Source of the DNA: DATARH01 sp035550515
GTDB taxonomy: Bacteria; Pseudomonadota; Alphaproteobacteria; ATCC43930; CGMCC-115725
Direction of reading: 5' to 3'
Length of the DNA stretch: 64,000 nt
Assembly: GCA_035550515.1 (NCBI GenBank)
Contig: DASZOZ010000012.1
Coordinates: 1-64,000 of the forward strand
A model generated the notes under the pieces. It did not search any database, had not been told where the DNA came from, and saw nothing but the letters and a program-made list of their open reading frames with translations. Below, one piece after another: positions 15,551 to 23,525 of the stretch (position 1 is its first letter; the number at the start of each line of letters is the position of its first letter). A program made the position numbers and the translations under genes.

Positions 15551-16807
15551 CTAGGTGTTCATCGCGTCGAAGAACTCGGCGTTGGTCTTCGATTCCTTGA
15601 GCTTGTTGATCAGGAATTCGAGCCCGTCGACGGTGCCCATCGGCATCAGCACGCGGCGCAGCACCCACATCTTCGACAGCGTGCCGCGTTCGACCAGCAG
15701 CTCTTCCTTGCGGGTGCCGGATTTGGTGATGTCGAGCGCCGGGAAGGTCCGCTTGTCGGCAACCTTGCGGTCGAGCACGATTTCCGAATTGCCGGTGCCC
15801 TTGAACTCCTCGAAGATTACCTCGTCCATGCGCGAGCCGGTGTCGATCAGCGCGGTCGAGATGATGGTCAGCGAGCCGCCTTCCTCGATGTTGCGCGCCG
15901 CGCCGAAGAAGCGTTTCGGGCGCTGCAGCGCGTTGGCGTCGACGCCGCCGGTCAGCACCTTGCCCGAGGACGGCACGACGGTGTTGTAGGCGCGCGCCAG
16001 ACGGGTGATGGAATCGAGCAGGATCACCACGTCGCGCTTGTGTTCGACGAGGCGCTTGGCCTTTTCGATCACCATCTCGGCGACCTGGACGTGACGCACG
16101 GCCGGTTCGTCAAAGGTCGAGCTGACGACCTCGCCCTTTACCGTGCGGGCCATGTCGGTCACTTCCTCGGGCCGCTCGTCGATCAGCAGGACGATCAGAT
16201 AGACCTCGGGGTGGTTGACCGCGATCGCATGCGCGATGTTCTGCATCAGCACGGTCTTGCCGGCGCGCGGCGGCGATACGATCAGCGCCCGCTGCCCCTT
16301 GCCGAGCGGGGTGATCAGGTCGATCACCCGAGTCGTCAGGTCCTTGCGGGTCGGATCGTCGAGTTCGAGCTGGATTTTCTCTTCCGGATAGAGCGGCGTC
16401 AAATTGTCGAAGTTGATCCGGTGGCGCAGCCGGTCCGGCTCCTCGAAATTGATCCGCTCGACCTTGATCATCGCGAAATAGCGTTCGCCGTCGCGCGGCG
16501 AGCGGATCTGGCCCTCGACGGTATCGCCGGTGCGCAGGCCAAAGCGGCGGACCTGGTTGGGGCTGACATAGATGTCGTCGGGTCCCGCGAGATAGTTGGC
16601 TTCCGGCGAACGCAGGAAACCAAAGCCGTCGGAGAGGACTTCGAGCACGCCGTCGCCGGAGATCGGCACATCGTTTTCGGCGAGCTGCTTCAGGATGGCG
16701 AACATCAGCTCCTGCTTGCGCAGGGAGGAGGCGTTCTCGATCTGCAGTTCTTCGGCAAAGGCAAGGAGTTCAGCGGGAGTTTTCCGCTTGAGTTCGTCGA
16801 GGTTCAT
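15551..16807 (-). CDS. rho: Transcription termination factor Rho
   Basis: Hexameric RNA-dependent ATPase of 418 residues that terminates transcription. The N-terminal helical domain (MNLDELKRKTPAELLAFAEE) is followed by the RNA-binding cold-shock-like domain (DGVLEVLSDGFGFLRSPEAN). The RecA-like motor has Walker A VSPPRAGKTVLMQ, LLIDERPEEVTDM, Walker B VVILLDSITRLARAYN and the R-loop around GTGNSEIVLDRKVADKR. Its length matches the family and nothing is missing. It is leftward, with a 229-bp leader after hemJ. In many relatives rho is next to mnmE; here about 4.5 kb of other genes intervene. Confidence 0.98.
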   Translation of the reverse strand: MNLDELKRKTPAELLAFAEELQIENASSLRKQELMFAILKQLAENDVPISGDGVLEVLSDGFGFLRSPEANYLAGPDDIYVSPNQVRRFGLRTGDTVEGQIRSPRDGERYFAMIKVERINFEEPDRLRHRINFDNLTPLYPEEKIQLELDDPTRKDLTTRVIDLITPLGKGQRALIVSPPRAGKTVLMQNIAHAIAVNHPEVYLIVLLIDERPEEVTDMARTVKGEVVSSTFDEPAVRHVQVAEMVIEKAKRLVEHKRDVVILLDSITRLARAYNTVVPSSGKVLTGGVDANALQRPKRFFGAARNIEEGGSLTIISTALIDTGSRMDEVIFEEFKGTGNSEIVLDRKVADKRTFPALDITKSGTRKEELLVERGTLSKMWVLRRVLMPMGTVDGLEFLINKLKESKTNAEFFDAMNT

Positions 16808-17036
16808 GGGGCTTTCGTCGTGGTAGGGCCCGTATCGATGGCGGGGCGATGAGGACAGGGTTTACCGTCTGCCGGTGCCCGGCGCGGAGAACCCGGCGGG
16901 CGGGAGGTTGCGGTACAGTAGTGGGAGAGTATGAAGAAAAGCCGATGTTCGGCTCAGTTCATCCCTTACCCAATGCAGATATGCAAGTCAAACACCTTTG
17001 CAAGGGCAAAGTCCCGCGATTGCTATGGTTTTTTCT
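16808..17036 (-). promoter_or_regulatory. hemJ-rho intergenic leader
   Basis: Non-coding 229 bp preceding rho. It is locally AT-rich near hemJ and contains a small perfect hairpin at 16996-17011 (CTTTGC, loop AAGG, GCAAAG). It is long enough to hold a rho promoter and leader; rho is autoregulated by attenuation in other bacteria, but nothing here proves that. Confidence 0.35.
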
Positions 17037-17486
17037 TCAAAACGGCTTGACCACGACAAGCACCACGATGGCGATGAGAGCGAGCGTCGGCAGCTCGTTC
17101 ACCAGGCGGAAAAAGCGCGCGGTATGCGGCAGCCGTCCGGCGGCGAACGCCCGCCGCCACCGCGCCAGGCATAGGTGGAACACGAAAAGGCCCAATACCA
17201 GCAGCAGCTTGAGCCAGATCCACCCGTGCCGCCAGTCGACCACCCCGGGTGTCGCGGCCAACAGCGCGCCGAACAGCAGCACCATGACGACCGCCGGCAG
17301 CATGATCCCGCGCAGCAAGCGGCGCTCCATGACCGCGAAGGTCTGCGCCTTGTCCGAGTCCGGCGCCGCATCGGCGTGATAGACGAACAGCCGCGGCAGA
17401 TAGAGCAGCCCTGCCATCCAGGCGACGACCGCGACGATATGGAAGGCCTTGAGCCACGGATAGGCCGAGAGCAGGAGATCGCTCAT
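17037..17486 (-). CDS. hemJ: Protoporphyrinogen IX oxidase HemJ
   Basis: Integral membrane protein of 149 residues of the HemJ family, which oxidises protoporphyrinogen IX to protoporphyrin IX in the penultimate step of heme synthesis. The ATG at 17486 opens MSDLLLSAYPWLKAFHIVA; AFHIVAVVAWMAGLLYLPRL carries the conserved histidine, and four hydrophobic segments follow. The C-terminal RFFRLVNELPTLALIAIVVLVVVKPF matches the family. The start overlaps the hemH stop by 4 nt (ATGA). It is next to hemH and hemE, so the last part of the heme pathway forms one leftward unit beside rho, the usual alphaproteobacterial order. Confidence 0.94.
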   Translation of the reverse strand: MSDLLLSAYPWLKAFHIVAVVAWMAGLLYLPRLFVYHADAAPDSDKAQTFAVMERRLLRGIMLPAVVMVLLFGALLAATPGVVDWRHGWIWLKLLLVLGLFVFHLCLARWRRAFAAGRLPHTARFFRLVNELPTLALIAIVVLVVVKPF

Positions 17487-18433
17487 GCGGCGGCGCGCAC
17501 CAATTCCGCGAGCGCCGCGATAAACTGCGGGTCGGTGCCGACCGTGGGCGCGCGGTAATAGCCCGGTACGCCGCTTGTCTCGGCAAGCCGGCGGTAGTCG
17601 CGGTCGAGCTCGACCAGCGTCTCCGAATGCTCGGAGACGAACGAGATCGGCGCGACGACGACCGCCGCCCCTTCGCGGCCACAGCGCCGGATTTCTTCGT
17701 CGGTCGCCGGACCGAGCCAGGCCAGCGGGCCGACCCGGCTCTGATAGCACACCAGCCAGTCGAGCGCCGGCCGCGCCAGCGCCGCGATGAGCGCTGCGGC
17801 CGTCGCCTCGACCTGCCCAGGATAGGGGTCGCCGGCCCGGACGATCTTCAACGGCAGGCCGTGTGCGCTGAGCAGCAGGCGCAGTTTGTCGTGCTTTCGG
17901 CGCGCCGTGTCGAGCAGCGGCGCGATAGCGGCGGCCAGCGCCGCGATGAACCCCGGCACCGTGGGGTAAGGCTCGACGATGCGCGCCGGACACGTCAAAC
18001 CCCGCCGCACGGCCTCGTATCGCCAGTCCGCCAGCGATGACCCCGTCGTGGTCGTCGAAAATTGCGGATAGAGCGGCAGGCAGACCACCTCGTCCGGCCG
18101 CCAAGCCTTGACCGCGGCCGCGACCTCGCGGGCAAATGGGTGCCAGTAGCGCATTGCAATAAAACAACGGTATCCGCCGCCGAGCACCCGCTCCAGCGCC
18201 TCGGCCTGGGCGCGGGTATTCACCAATAGCGGCGACCCGCCCCCCAAGTGATCATAGATGTCACGGGCTACTTCCGCCCGCCGCCACGCGATCAGCCGCG
18301 CCAGCGGCCAGCGCAGCACGGCCGGCAAGGCGATGATCGCCGGATCGCTGAACAGGTTCACCAGGAACGGCTGCACGGCGCGCGGCGTGTCCGGCCCGCC
18401 GAGATTCATCAGCACCACCGCGCGGCGTGCCAT
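17483..18433 (-). CDS. hemH: Ferrochelatase
   Basis: Ferrochelatase, 316 residues, inserts ferrous iron into protoporphyrin IX to make protoheme. Recognisable regions are VVLMNLGGPDTPRAVQPFLVNLF at the N-terminus, the metal-site histidine in LLLSAHGLPLKIV near residue 190, and ISFVSEHSETLVELD carrying the second conserved His/Glu set. The short form without membrane anchor suggests a soluble or peripheral enzyme. The ATG lies one base from the hemE stop and the 3-prime end overlaps hemJ, so hemE-hemH-hemJ is likely one transcript. Confidence 0.96.
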   Translation of the reverse strand: MARRAVVLMNLGGPDTPRAVQPFLVNLFSDPAIIALPAVLRWPLARLIAWRRAEVARDIYDHLGGGSPLLVNTRAQAEALERVLGGGYRCFIAMRYWHPFAREVAAAVKAWRPDEVVCLPLYPQFSTTTTGSSLADWRYEAVRRGLTCPARIVEPYPTVPGFIAALAAAIAPLLDTARRKHDKLRLLLSAHGLPLKIVRAGDPYPGQVEATAAALIAALARPALDWLVCYQSRVGPLAWLGPATDEEIRRCGREGAAVVVAPISFVSEHSETLVELDRDYRRLAETSGVPGYYRAPTVGTDPQFIAALAELVRAAA

Positions 18434-18434
18434 C

Positions 18435-19481
18435 TCAGCCGATCGCCGCCGGATCGCGCAGCAGCCGGCCCAGCTCCATGACGTGCTCGGGCGGCGTCTC
18501 GGGCAGGATGCCGTGGCCGAGATTGAAGATGTACGGCCCGGTACCCAAGACCGCCCTCAATTGCGCCACCGCGCGCCGCATCGCGGCCCCGCCCACCGTC
18601 AACATCACCGGGTCGAGATTGCCCTGCACGGGCAAGCGCGATTGCAGCTGCTCATGCGCAAGCCCAGCCGGGACCGCGGTGTCGAGACACAGCGCATCGA
18701 CACCGGTCTCGGCGGCATACCGCTCGTAGAGCAGCCCGGCGCCGCGCGGGAAACCGATGACCGGCACCGCGGGAAATCGCGCCTTTAGCGCCGCGACCAG
18801 CTGCTGTGTCGGCGCAATCACCCAGCGCGTGAATTCCTCCGCCGGCAAAACCCCGGCCCAGGAATCGAACAGCTGCACAACCTCCACACCGCCAGCGATC
18901 TGCAACGCCAGAAAATCCAATGTCGCCGCCGAGATTCGCCCGATCAGCGCGGCAAAACCGGCGGGATCACGATAGGCCCAGGCCTTGACGCGGTGAAAGT
19001 CGCGGCTGCTGCCGCCCTCGACCATATAGGTCGCGACCGTCCAGGGCGCGCCGGCAAAGCCGATAAACGCCGTCCCTTCCGGCAGTGCACTGGCCACGCG
19101 ACGCGCCGCTTCACCCACCGGCGCCAGCATCGCTGCATCCATCTCGGCGAGCTGGCGGATATCGGTCACCGGCTCCAGCCGCGGACCGTCATTCTCAAAG
19201 GACAGGCGCTGGCCGAGGGCGCGCGGCACCAGCAGAATGTCCGAAAACAGGATCGCCGCATCCATGCCGAACCGCCGCACCGGCTGCAGCGTGACCTCCG
19301 CGGCGAGGTCGGGCGTCAGGCACAGCGTGATGAAATCGCCGGCTCTTTCACGCACCGCGCGATATTCCGGCAGGTACCGCCCGGCCTGGCGCATCAACCA
19401 CCACGGCGGCCGGTCGAGCACGTCTCCGGCCAGCGCGCGCAGCAGCGGTTTGTTCGACCGTGTCGGTTTGCCCTCGGCCAT
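18435..19481 (-). CDS. hemE: Uroporphyrinogen decarboxylase
   Basis: Uroporphyrinogen III decarboxylase, 348 residues, makes coproporphyrinogen III in heme synthesis. The signature RPPWWLMRQAGRYLPEYR near residues 24-41 contains the active-site arginines. SDILLVPRALGQ with the catalytic Asp and the C-terminal NLGHGILPETPPEHV are intact. It is the first gene of the leftward hem-rho unit. Its 5-prime side borders the 418-bp gene-free region interpreted here as the replication origin. In Caulobacter and Rickettsia hemE likewise flanks oriC, and hemE promoters lie inside the origin. Confidence 0.97.
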   Translation of the reverse strand: MAEGKPTRSNKPLLRALAGDVLDRPPWWLMRQAGRYLPEYRAVRERAGDFITLCLTPDLAAEVTLQPVRRFGMDAAILFSDILLVPRALGQRLSFENDGPRLEPVTDIRQLAEMDAAMLAPVGEAARRVASALPEGTAFIGFAGAPWTVATYMVEGGSSRDFHRVKAWAYRDPAGFAALIGRISAATLDFLALQIAGGVEVVQLFDSWAGVLPAEEFTRWVIAPTQQLVAALKARFPAVPVIGFPRGAGLLYERYAAETGVDALCLDTAVPAGLAHEQLQSRLPVQGNLDPVMLTVGGAAMRRAVAQLRAVLGTGPYIFNLGHGILPETPPEHVMELGRLLRDPAAIG

Positions 19482-19899
19482 GCACGCCTCCCTTCATCTT
19501 CATTCATAAAGGACTCTTTAAAGGGAGTGGTAGTTGGGAGGCATGAACAGCGGGGATTAACGTTTATCCCCGGCCGGGCGGCGATGTTGTCCACTTTCCG
19601 GTTCCGGTTCCGGCATCGCGCGATTCCGTTGAACACGTGCCGAAAAGGCAGGGTTAGCAAGGCGCTCGATAATGGGGATAATCGGGATAAATTGCTGCCG
19701 ATGATGGTTATCCCGAATTGCCTGTCGCCGGTCGCGTGTCCCATCCCCTTTGGGACCGATAACGAGGGCAAACCCGGTTTGCGGGGATGGATGGCGCGCA
19801 CCGCGGCGGTTTTTGGGATAAATTGCCGCTTGTCCTACTGAACGCCTCGATCGATCCACCAGGGGCGGGGGACAAGACGATGTCGAAAGGCCAGGGTCG
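19482..19899. other. oriC: Predicted chromosomal replication origin (oriC)
   Basis: Gene-free 418 bp between hemE (leftward) and ppsR/DUF299 (rightward), the same junction that holds the Caulobacter crescentus origin. The heptamer TTATCCC occurs five times in both orientations, as TTATCCCCG at 19564, TTATCCCCA at 19673-19681 (reverse), TTATCCCGA at 19682-19690 (reverse) and 19708, and TTATCCCAA at 19813-19821 (reverse). TTGTCCACT lies at 19587-19595. Compared with the E. coli DnaA box TTATCCACA these differ by one to two bases. A 12-bp direct repeat GGGATAAATTGC occurs at 19684 and 19815. By hand count 19501-19860 is about 57% G+C, and 19501-19560 about 45%. Flanking housekeeping genes point away from it on both sides. 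Confidence 0.8.
19596..19613. repeat. Triple TTCCGG tandem repeat inside the origin region
   Basis: Three perfect tandem copies of the hexamer TTCCGG directly follow the DnaA-box-like TTGTCCACT. Short tandem arrays of this kind can bind regulators of origin firing, but no binding protein is known for this one. Confidence 0.6.
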
Positions 19900-20721
19900 G
19901 TGCTGACGCGATTCCACCTCCATCTGGTATCCGATTCCACGGGCGATACGGTGCACTCGGTGGCCCGCGCCTGCCTCGTGCAGTTCGACGAAGCGCAGGC
20001 CATCGAACACGTCTGGAGCATGGTCCGCACCCAGGGCCAGTTGGACCGCGTCATTGCCGGCGTCGAGGCGAACCCCGGCATCGTTCTGTATACCCTCGTC
20101 AACGATGCGCTGCGCCAGGCCTTGCAGGAGGGCTGCCGCCGGCTCGGGGTGACGACGATCCCGATCCTCGATCCCGTGCTCGGCGCGATGGCAGCGTTTC
20201 TCGGCCGCAAGAGCCGCGGCCTGCCGGGCAAGCAGCATCTGCTCGACAACGAATATTTCGCCCGCATCGACGCGATGACCTTCGCCATCAACCACGATGA
20301 CGGGCAGTCGAGCTGGGGTATCGACGATGCCGATGTGTGCCTCGTCGGGGTTTCGCGGACATCCAAGACGCCGACGAGCCTTTATCTGGCGAACCGCGGC
20401 ATCAAGGCGGCCAATGTGCCGTTTGTGCCGGGCGTGAAGCTGCCGCCGGAATTGCTGTCCGCGAGCAAGCCGCTGATCGTCGGTCTGACCAACGATCCCG
20501 AGCGCCTCATTCACCTGCGCCGCAACCGCCTGTCGATGCTCGATCACAACGGCGAAACCGACTACACCGATCTGGAGGCGGTGCGGGCCGAGGTGCGCGA
20601 AGCGCGCCGGGTCTTCGCCGAATATCACTGGCCGGTGATCGACGTGACCCGGCGCTCGATCGAAGAAACCGCGGCGGCGATCTACAAGCTGTTCGCGCGG
20701 CGGCATGGCTTCGACGCCTGA
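19900..20721 (+). CDS. ppsR: Pyruvate, phosphate dikinase / PEP synthase regulatory protein (DUF299)
   Basis: Bifunctional serine/threonine kinase and pyrophosphorylase of the DUF299 (PpsR/PDRP) family, 273 residues, which switches PEP synthase or pyruvate phosphate dikinase on and off by phosphorylating the catalytic domain. It begins with LTRFHLHLVSDSTGDTVHSVARA and carries the P-loop GVSRTSKTPTSLYLANRG near residue 150. YTDLEAVRAEVREARRVFAEYHWPVIDVT is typical of the C-terminus. The GTG at 19900 is the only start that gives this family N-terminus. A 9-codon open frame at 19880-19906 overlaps this start out of frame. Downstream, maf starts inside the last codons (17-nt overlap). Confidence 0.94.
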   Translation: MLTRFHLHLVSDSTGDTVHSVARACLVQFDEAQAIEHVWSMVRTQGQLDRVIAGVEANPGIVLYTLVNDALRQALQEGCRRLGVTTIPILDPVLGAMAAFLGRKSRGLPGKQHLLDNEYFARIDAMTFAINHDDGQSSWGIDDADVCLVGVSRTSKTPTSLYLANRGIKAANVPFVPGVKLPPELLSASKPLIVGLTNDPERLIHLRRNRLSMLDHNGETDYTDLEAVRAEVREARRVFAEYHWPVIDVTRRSIEETAAAIYKLFARRHGFDA

Positions 20722-21328
20722 GCGAGTGGTACCTGAGCGGATTGTCCTGGCGTCTGCCAGCACGGCGCGCGCGACGCTGCTCGAAAACGCCGGTGTCGAT
20801 TTTGCGATCGTACCGGCCGATGTCGACGAGGCCGCGATCAAGCGTCAATACCAGGCCCGCGGCGCCGATGCGGCGGCTTGCGCCATGGCGCTCGCCGAGG
20901 CGAAGACAAGGGCAATCGCCGGGCGCTGCCCGGAGGCGCTGGTGATCGGCGCCGACCAGATTCTCGTCGCCGGCGAGACATGGTTCGACAAACCGGGTGA
21001 TCGAGCGGCGGCGGCCGCGCAGTTGCGCCGATTGCGCGGCCGCGATCACCGGCTGGTGACGGCGGCCTGCGTCTACCGCGGCGAGGCAAAACTCTGGCAC
21101 GCGATCGCCGTACCGCGTCTGACGATGCGGCACTTTGGCGATGCCTTTCTCGCCGGGTATATTGCCGCCGAGGGGGACGCCGTGCTCGGTTCGGTCGGGG
21201 CTTACCGGATCGAGGGCAGAGGGGTGCAACTGTTTGCGCGGATCGAGGGCGATTTTTTCGCCATTCTCGGCCTGCCGCTGCTGGAGCTGCTCGAATTTCT
21301 GCGCGAGCGTGGCGCGCTGGGGGAGTGA
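20705..21328 (+). CDS. maf: Maf-like nucleoside triphosphate pyrophosphatase
   Basis: Maf/Ham1-superfamily pyrophosphatase of 207 residues that hydrolyses non-canonical or selected nucleoside triphosphates and limits misincorporation. Motifs are IVLASASTARATLLENAG at the N-terminus, the catalytic ALVIGADQILVAGETWFDKPGD, and VGAYRIEGRGVQLFARIEGDFFAILGLPLLELLEFL at the C-terminus, all in the usual order. It is the more divergent alphaproteobacterial Maf type found beside aroE. Its start lies inside the ppsR 3-prime end, and its stop overlaps the alternative GTG start of aroE, so the ppsR-maf-aroE-coaE-dnaQ group looks like a single transcript. Confidence 0.92.
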   Translation: MASTPERVVPERIVLASASTARATLLENAGVDFAIVPADVDEAAIKRQYQARGADAAACAMALAEAKTRAIAGRCPEALVIGADQILVAGETWFDKPGDRAAAAAQLRRLRGRDHRLVTAACVYRGEAKLWHAIAVPRLTMRHFGDAFLAGYIAAEGDAVLGSVGAYRIEGRGVQLFARIEGDFFAILGLPLLELLEFLRERGALGE

Positions 21329-21336
21329 GGAGAACC

Positions 21337-22200
21337 ATGCCGATCACCGGGGCGGCGCGACTCGCCGGCATCATGGGGTGGCCGATCGCCCATTCGCGCT
21401 CGCCGGCGCTGCATGGTTATTGGCTGGCGGAGCACGGCATCGACGGTGCGTATGTGCCGCTGGCGGTGCATCCCGACCGGCTCGAACAGGCGCTGCGCGC
21501 GCTGCCGGCGCTGGGGTTCCGGGGCTGCAACATCACGATCCCGCACAAGCAGGCGGCGCTGAAGGTGATGGATCGCGTCGACGCGTTCGCCCAGCGCATC
21601 GGCGCGATGAACACGGTGATCGTCGCCGCGGACGGTACCCTCGAAGGGAGCAACACGGACGTCTTCGGCTTTCGCGAAAACCTGCGCGAGCAGGCGCCGG
21701 ACTGGCGGCCGCATAACGGGCCGGCCGTGGTGCTGGGCGCCGGGGGCAGCGCCCGCGCCGTCGTCGCCGCGCTCGGCGCCATGGGCGTCGGTGAAATCCG
21801 CCTGGTGAACCGTTCGCTCGGCCGGGCCGAGACGCTGGCGGCCGATCTCGCCACAGCCGAAATGCGGATCACGGTGCATTCCTGGGAGACGCGCGCGACG
21901 GTACTGGAGGGCGCGGGCATCGTTGCGAACACCACCAGCCTCGGCATGGACAAGGAGCCACCGCTGGAGATCGATCTGGCGGCGCTGCCGCCATCGGCGG
22001 TCGTCGTCGACATCGTCTATGTGCCGCTCGAAACCGGGCTGCTGGCGTCGGCGCGCCGGCGCGGCAATCCGGCCGTCGACGGGCTGGGCATGCTCCTGCA
22101 TCAGGGACGGCCGGGCTTTGCCGCATGGTTCGGGACGGCGCCGCAGGTTACCCGTGACTTGCGCCGCGCGATGCTGGCGACGTTTGCGGGAGCGCGCTGA
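21337..22200 (+). CDS. aroE: Shikimate dehydrogenase
   Basis: AroE reduces 3-dehydroshikimate with NADPH in aromatic amino acid synthesis. I take the ATG at 21337 (MPITGAARLAGIMGWP, 287 residues) because AGGAG lies just before it; a GTG at 21325 would add four residues. The shikimate-binding HSRSPALH, the catalytic Lys in NITIPHKQAALKVMD, SNTDVFGF and the nucleotide-binding VVLGAGGSARAVVAALGAMG loop are all intact. The C-terminal DGLGMLLHQGRPGFAAWFG is standard. It is part of the rightward origin-side cluster between maf and coaE. Confidence 0.96.
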   Translation: MPITGAARLAGIMGWPIAHSRSPALHGYWLAEHGIDGAYVPLAVHPDRLEQALRALPALGFRGCNITIPHKQAALKVMDRVDAFAQRIGAMNTVIVAADGTLEGSNTDVFGFRENLREQAPDWRPHNGPAVVLGAGGSARAVVAALGAMGVGEIRLVNRSLGRAETLAADLATAEMRITVHSWETRATVLEGAGIVANTTSLGMDKEPPLEIDLAALPPSAVVVDIVYVPLETGLLASARRRGNPAVDGLGMLLHQGRPGFAAWFGTAPQVTRDLRRAMLATFAGAR

Positions 22201-22206
22201 CCGGCG

Positions 22207-22860
22207 ATGATCGTCCTCGGCCTGACCGGCTCGATCGGCATGGGCAAGAGCACCGCGGCGGCGGTGCTGCGCCGGCTCGGCGTGCCGCTTTACGACGCCG
22301 ACGCCGAGATCCACAAGATGCTGGGCCGTGGCGGCGCGGCCGTGGCGGCGGTCGAAGCGGCCTTCCCGGGGGTGAAAACGGAAGACGGGGCCATCGACCG
22401 GCGCCGCCTCGGTGCGCGGGTCTTCGGCAAGCCGCAGGAACTGCGCCGGCTGGAGGCGATCCTCCATCCGCGGGTGCGCGCGGTCGAGCAACGGTGGCTG
22501 GCGCAGCAGCGGGCGCGCCGCTCGCCGCTCGCGGTGCTCGATATCCCGCTGCTGTTCGAGACTGACCGGATCGACCGGGTCGACGGCGTGATTGTCGTCT
22601 CGGCGCCGCTGCGGCTGCAGCGCGAACGGGTGATGCGCCGGCCCGGCATGACAGCCGAGCGTTTCGCGGCAATCCTGGCGACGCAGTATCCCGATCACGA
22701 GAAGCGCCGCCGGGCCGATTTCGTCGTCAGCTCGGCGTTGAACCGGGCGGCGGCCGCGCGCCAGATCGCGACGATCGTCAGGCGGGTGCGCCGGGGGGAG
22801 TGGCGGCGCAGCCCGCGTTTGCGGCGTCTCAGGGGGAGGACGGCATGCGGGAAATCGTGA
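22207..22860 (+). CDS. coaE: Dephospho-CoA kinase
   Basis: CoaE phosphorylates dephospho-CoA to complete coenzyme A synthesis. The 217-residue protein opens MIVLGLTGSIGMGKSTAA with the P-loop at the very N-terminus. VPLYDADAEIHKMLG supplies the conserved Asp, and VLDIPLLFET with the lid segment RPGMTAERFAAILATQYP completes the family pattern. Six bases separate it from the aroE stop. Its last 16 bases overlap the start of dnaQ, and the Arg-rich tail RRLRGRTACGKS is encoded in this overlap and therefore probably not functionally constrained. Order aroE-coaE-dnaQ is conserved in Alphaproteobacteria. Confidence 0.96.
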   Translation: MIVLGLTGSIGMGKSTAAAVLRRLGVPLYDADAEIHKMLGRGGAAVAAVEAAFPGVKTEDGAIDRRRLGARVFGKPQELRRLEAILHPRVRAVEQRWLAQQRARRSPLAVLDIPLLFETDRIDRVDGVIVVSAPLRLQRERVMRRPGMTAERFAAILATQYPDHEKRRRADFVVSSALNRAAAARQIATIVRRVRRGEWRRSPRLRRLRGRTACGKS

Positions 22861-23525
22861 TCGATACGGAGACCACCGGGCTCGACCCGCAGGACGGGCA
22901 CCGCATCGTCGAGATCGCGGCGTTGGAACTGATGCACCACATGCCGACCGGGCGGCGGTTTCACTGCTATATCAATCCCGAGCGCGACATGCCGATGGAG
23001 GCCTATGCCGTGCATGGGCTGACCGCCGAGTTCCTTGCCGATCATCCCTCGTTCGCCGCGGTGGTGGCCGATTTCCTCGCCTTTGTCGGTGATGACCCGC
23101 TGGTCATTCACAATGCCGAATTCGACATCGCCTTCCTCAACGCCGAACTGGTGCGTGCGGGCCTGCCGCCGTTGACGTCGCCCTTTGTCGACACGCTGTC
23201 GATGGCGCGAAAGCGGTTTCCCGGGGCGCCGGCGAGCCTCGATGCGCTGTGTCGGCGGTTCGATATCGACCTCGCCGTGCGCGAAAAACACGGTGCCGAG
23301 ATCGATTGCGGCTTGCTGGCCGACGTCTATATCGAGCTGCTCGGCGGCCGGCAGCCCGGCCTCGATTTCGCCGCGGCTGAAACCGTCGGCGCCGTCCAGA
23401 TCACCGCGGTCGTCGACCGGCCGGTGCGCCCGCCGCGTCCGCATATGGCGTCGGCCGAGGAGCTTGCCGCGCACCAGGCGTTGCTGGCGACGATCACCAA
23501 CCCGTTATGGGGGCTAGGCGACTGA
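22845..23525 (+). CDS. dnaQ: DNA polymerase III epsilon subunit (3'-5' exonuclease)
   Basis: Proofreading exonuclease of the replicative polymerase, DEDDh superfamily. The ATG at 22845 is preceded by a strong AGGGGGAGGA ribosome-binding site inside coaE and gives MREIVIDTETTGLDPQ, the Exo I motif with catalytic Asp/Glu. Exo II is HNAEFDIAFLNAEL and Exo III is HGAEIDCGLLADVYIELLGG. With 226 residues it is a normal length, and the C-terminal tail for alpha-subunit binding is present. An open frame extends upstream to 22800 but lacks conservation. The last 12 bases overlap secB, which runs the opposite way. Confidence 0.96.
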   Translation: MREIVIDTETTGLDPQDGHRIVEIAALELMHHMPTGRRFHCYINPERDMPMEAYAVHGLTAEFLADHPSFAAVVADFLAFVGDDPLVIHNAEFDIAFLNAELVRAGLPPLTSPFVDTLSMARKRFPGAPASLDALCRRFDIDLAVREKHGAEIDCGLLADVYIELLGGRQPGLDFAAAETVGAVQITAVVDRPVRPPRPHMASAEELAAHQALLATITNPLWGLGD

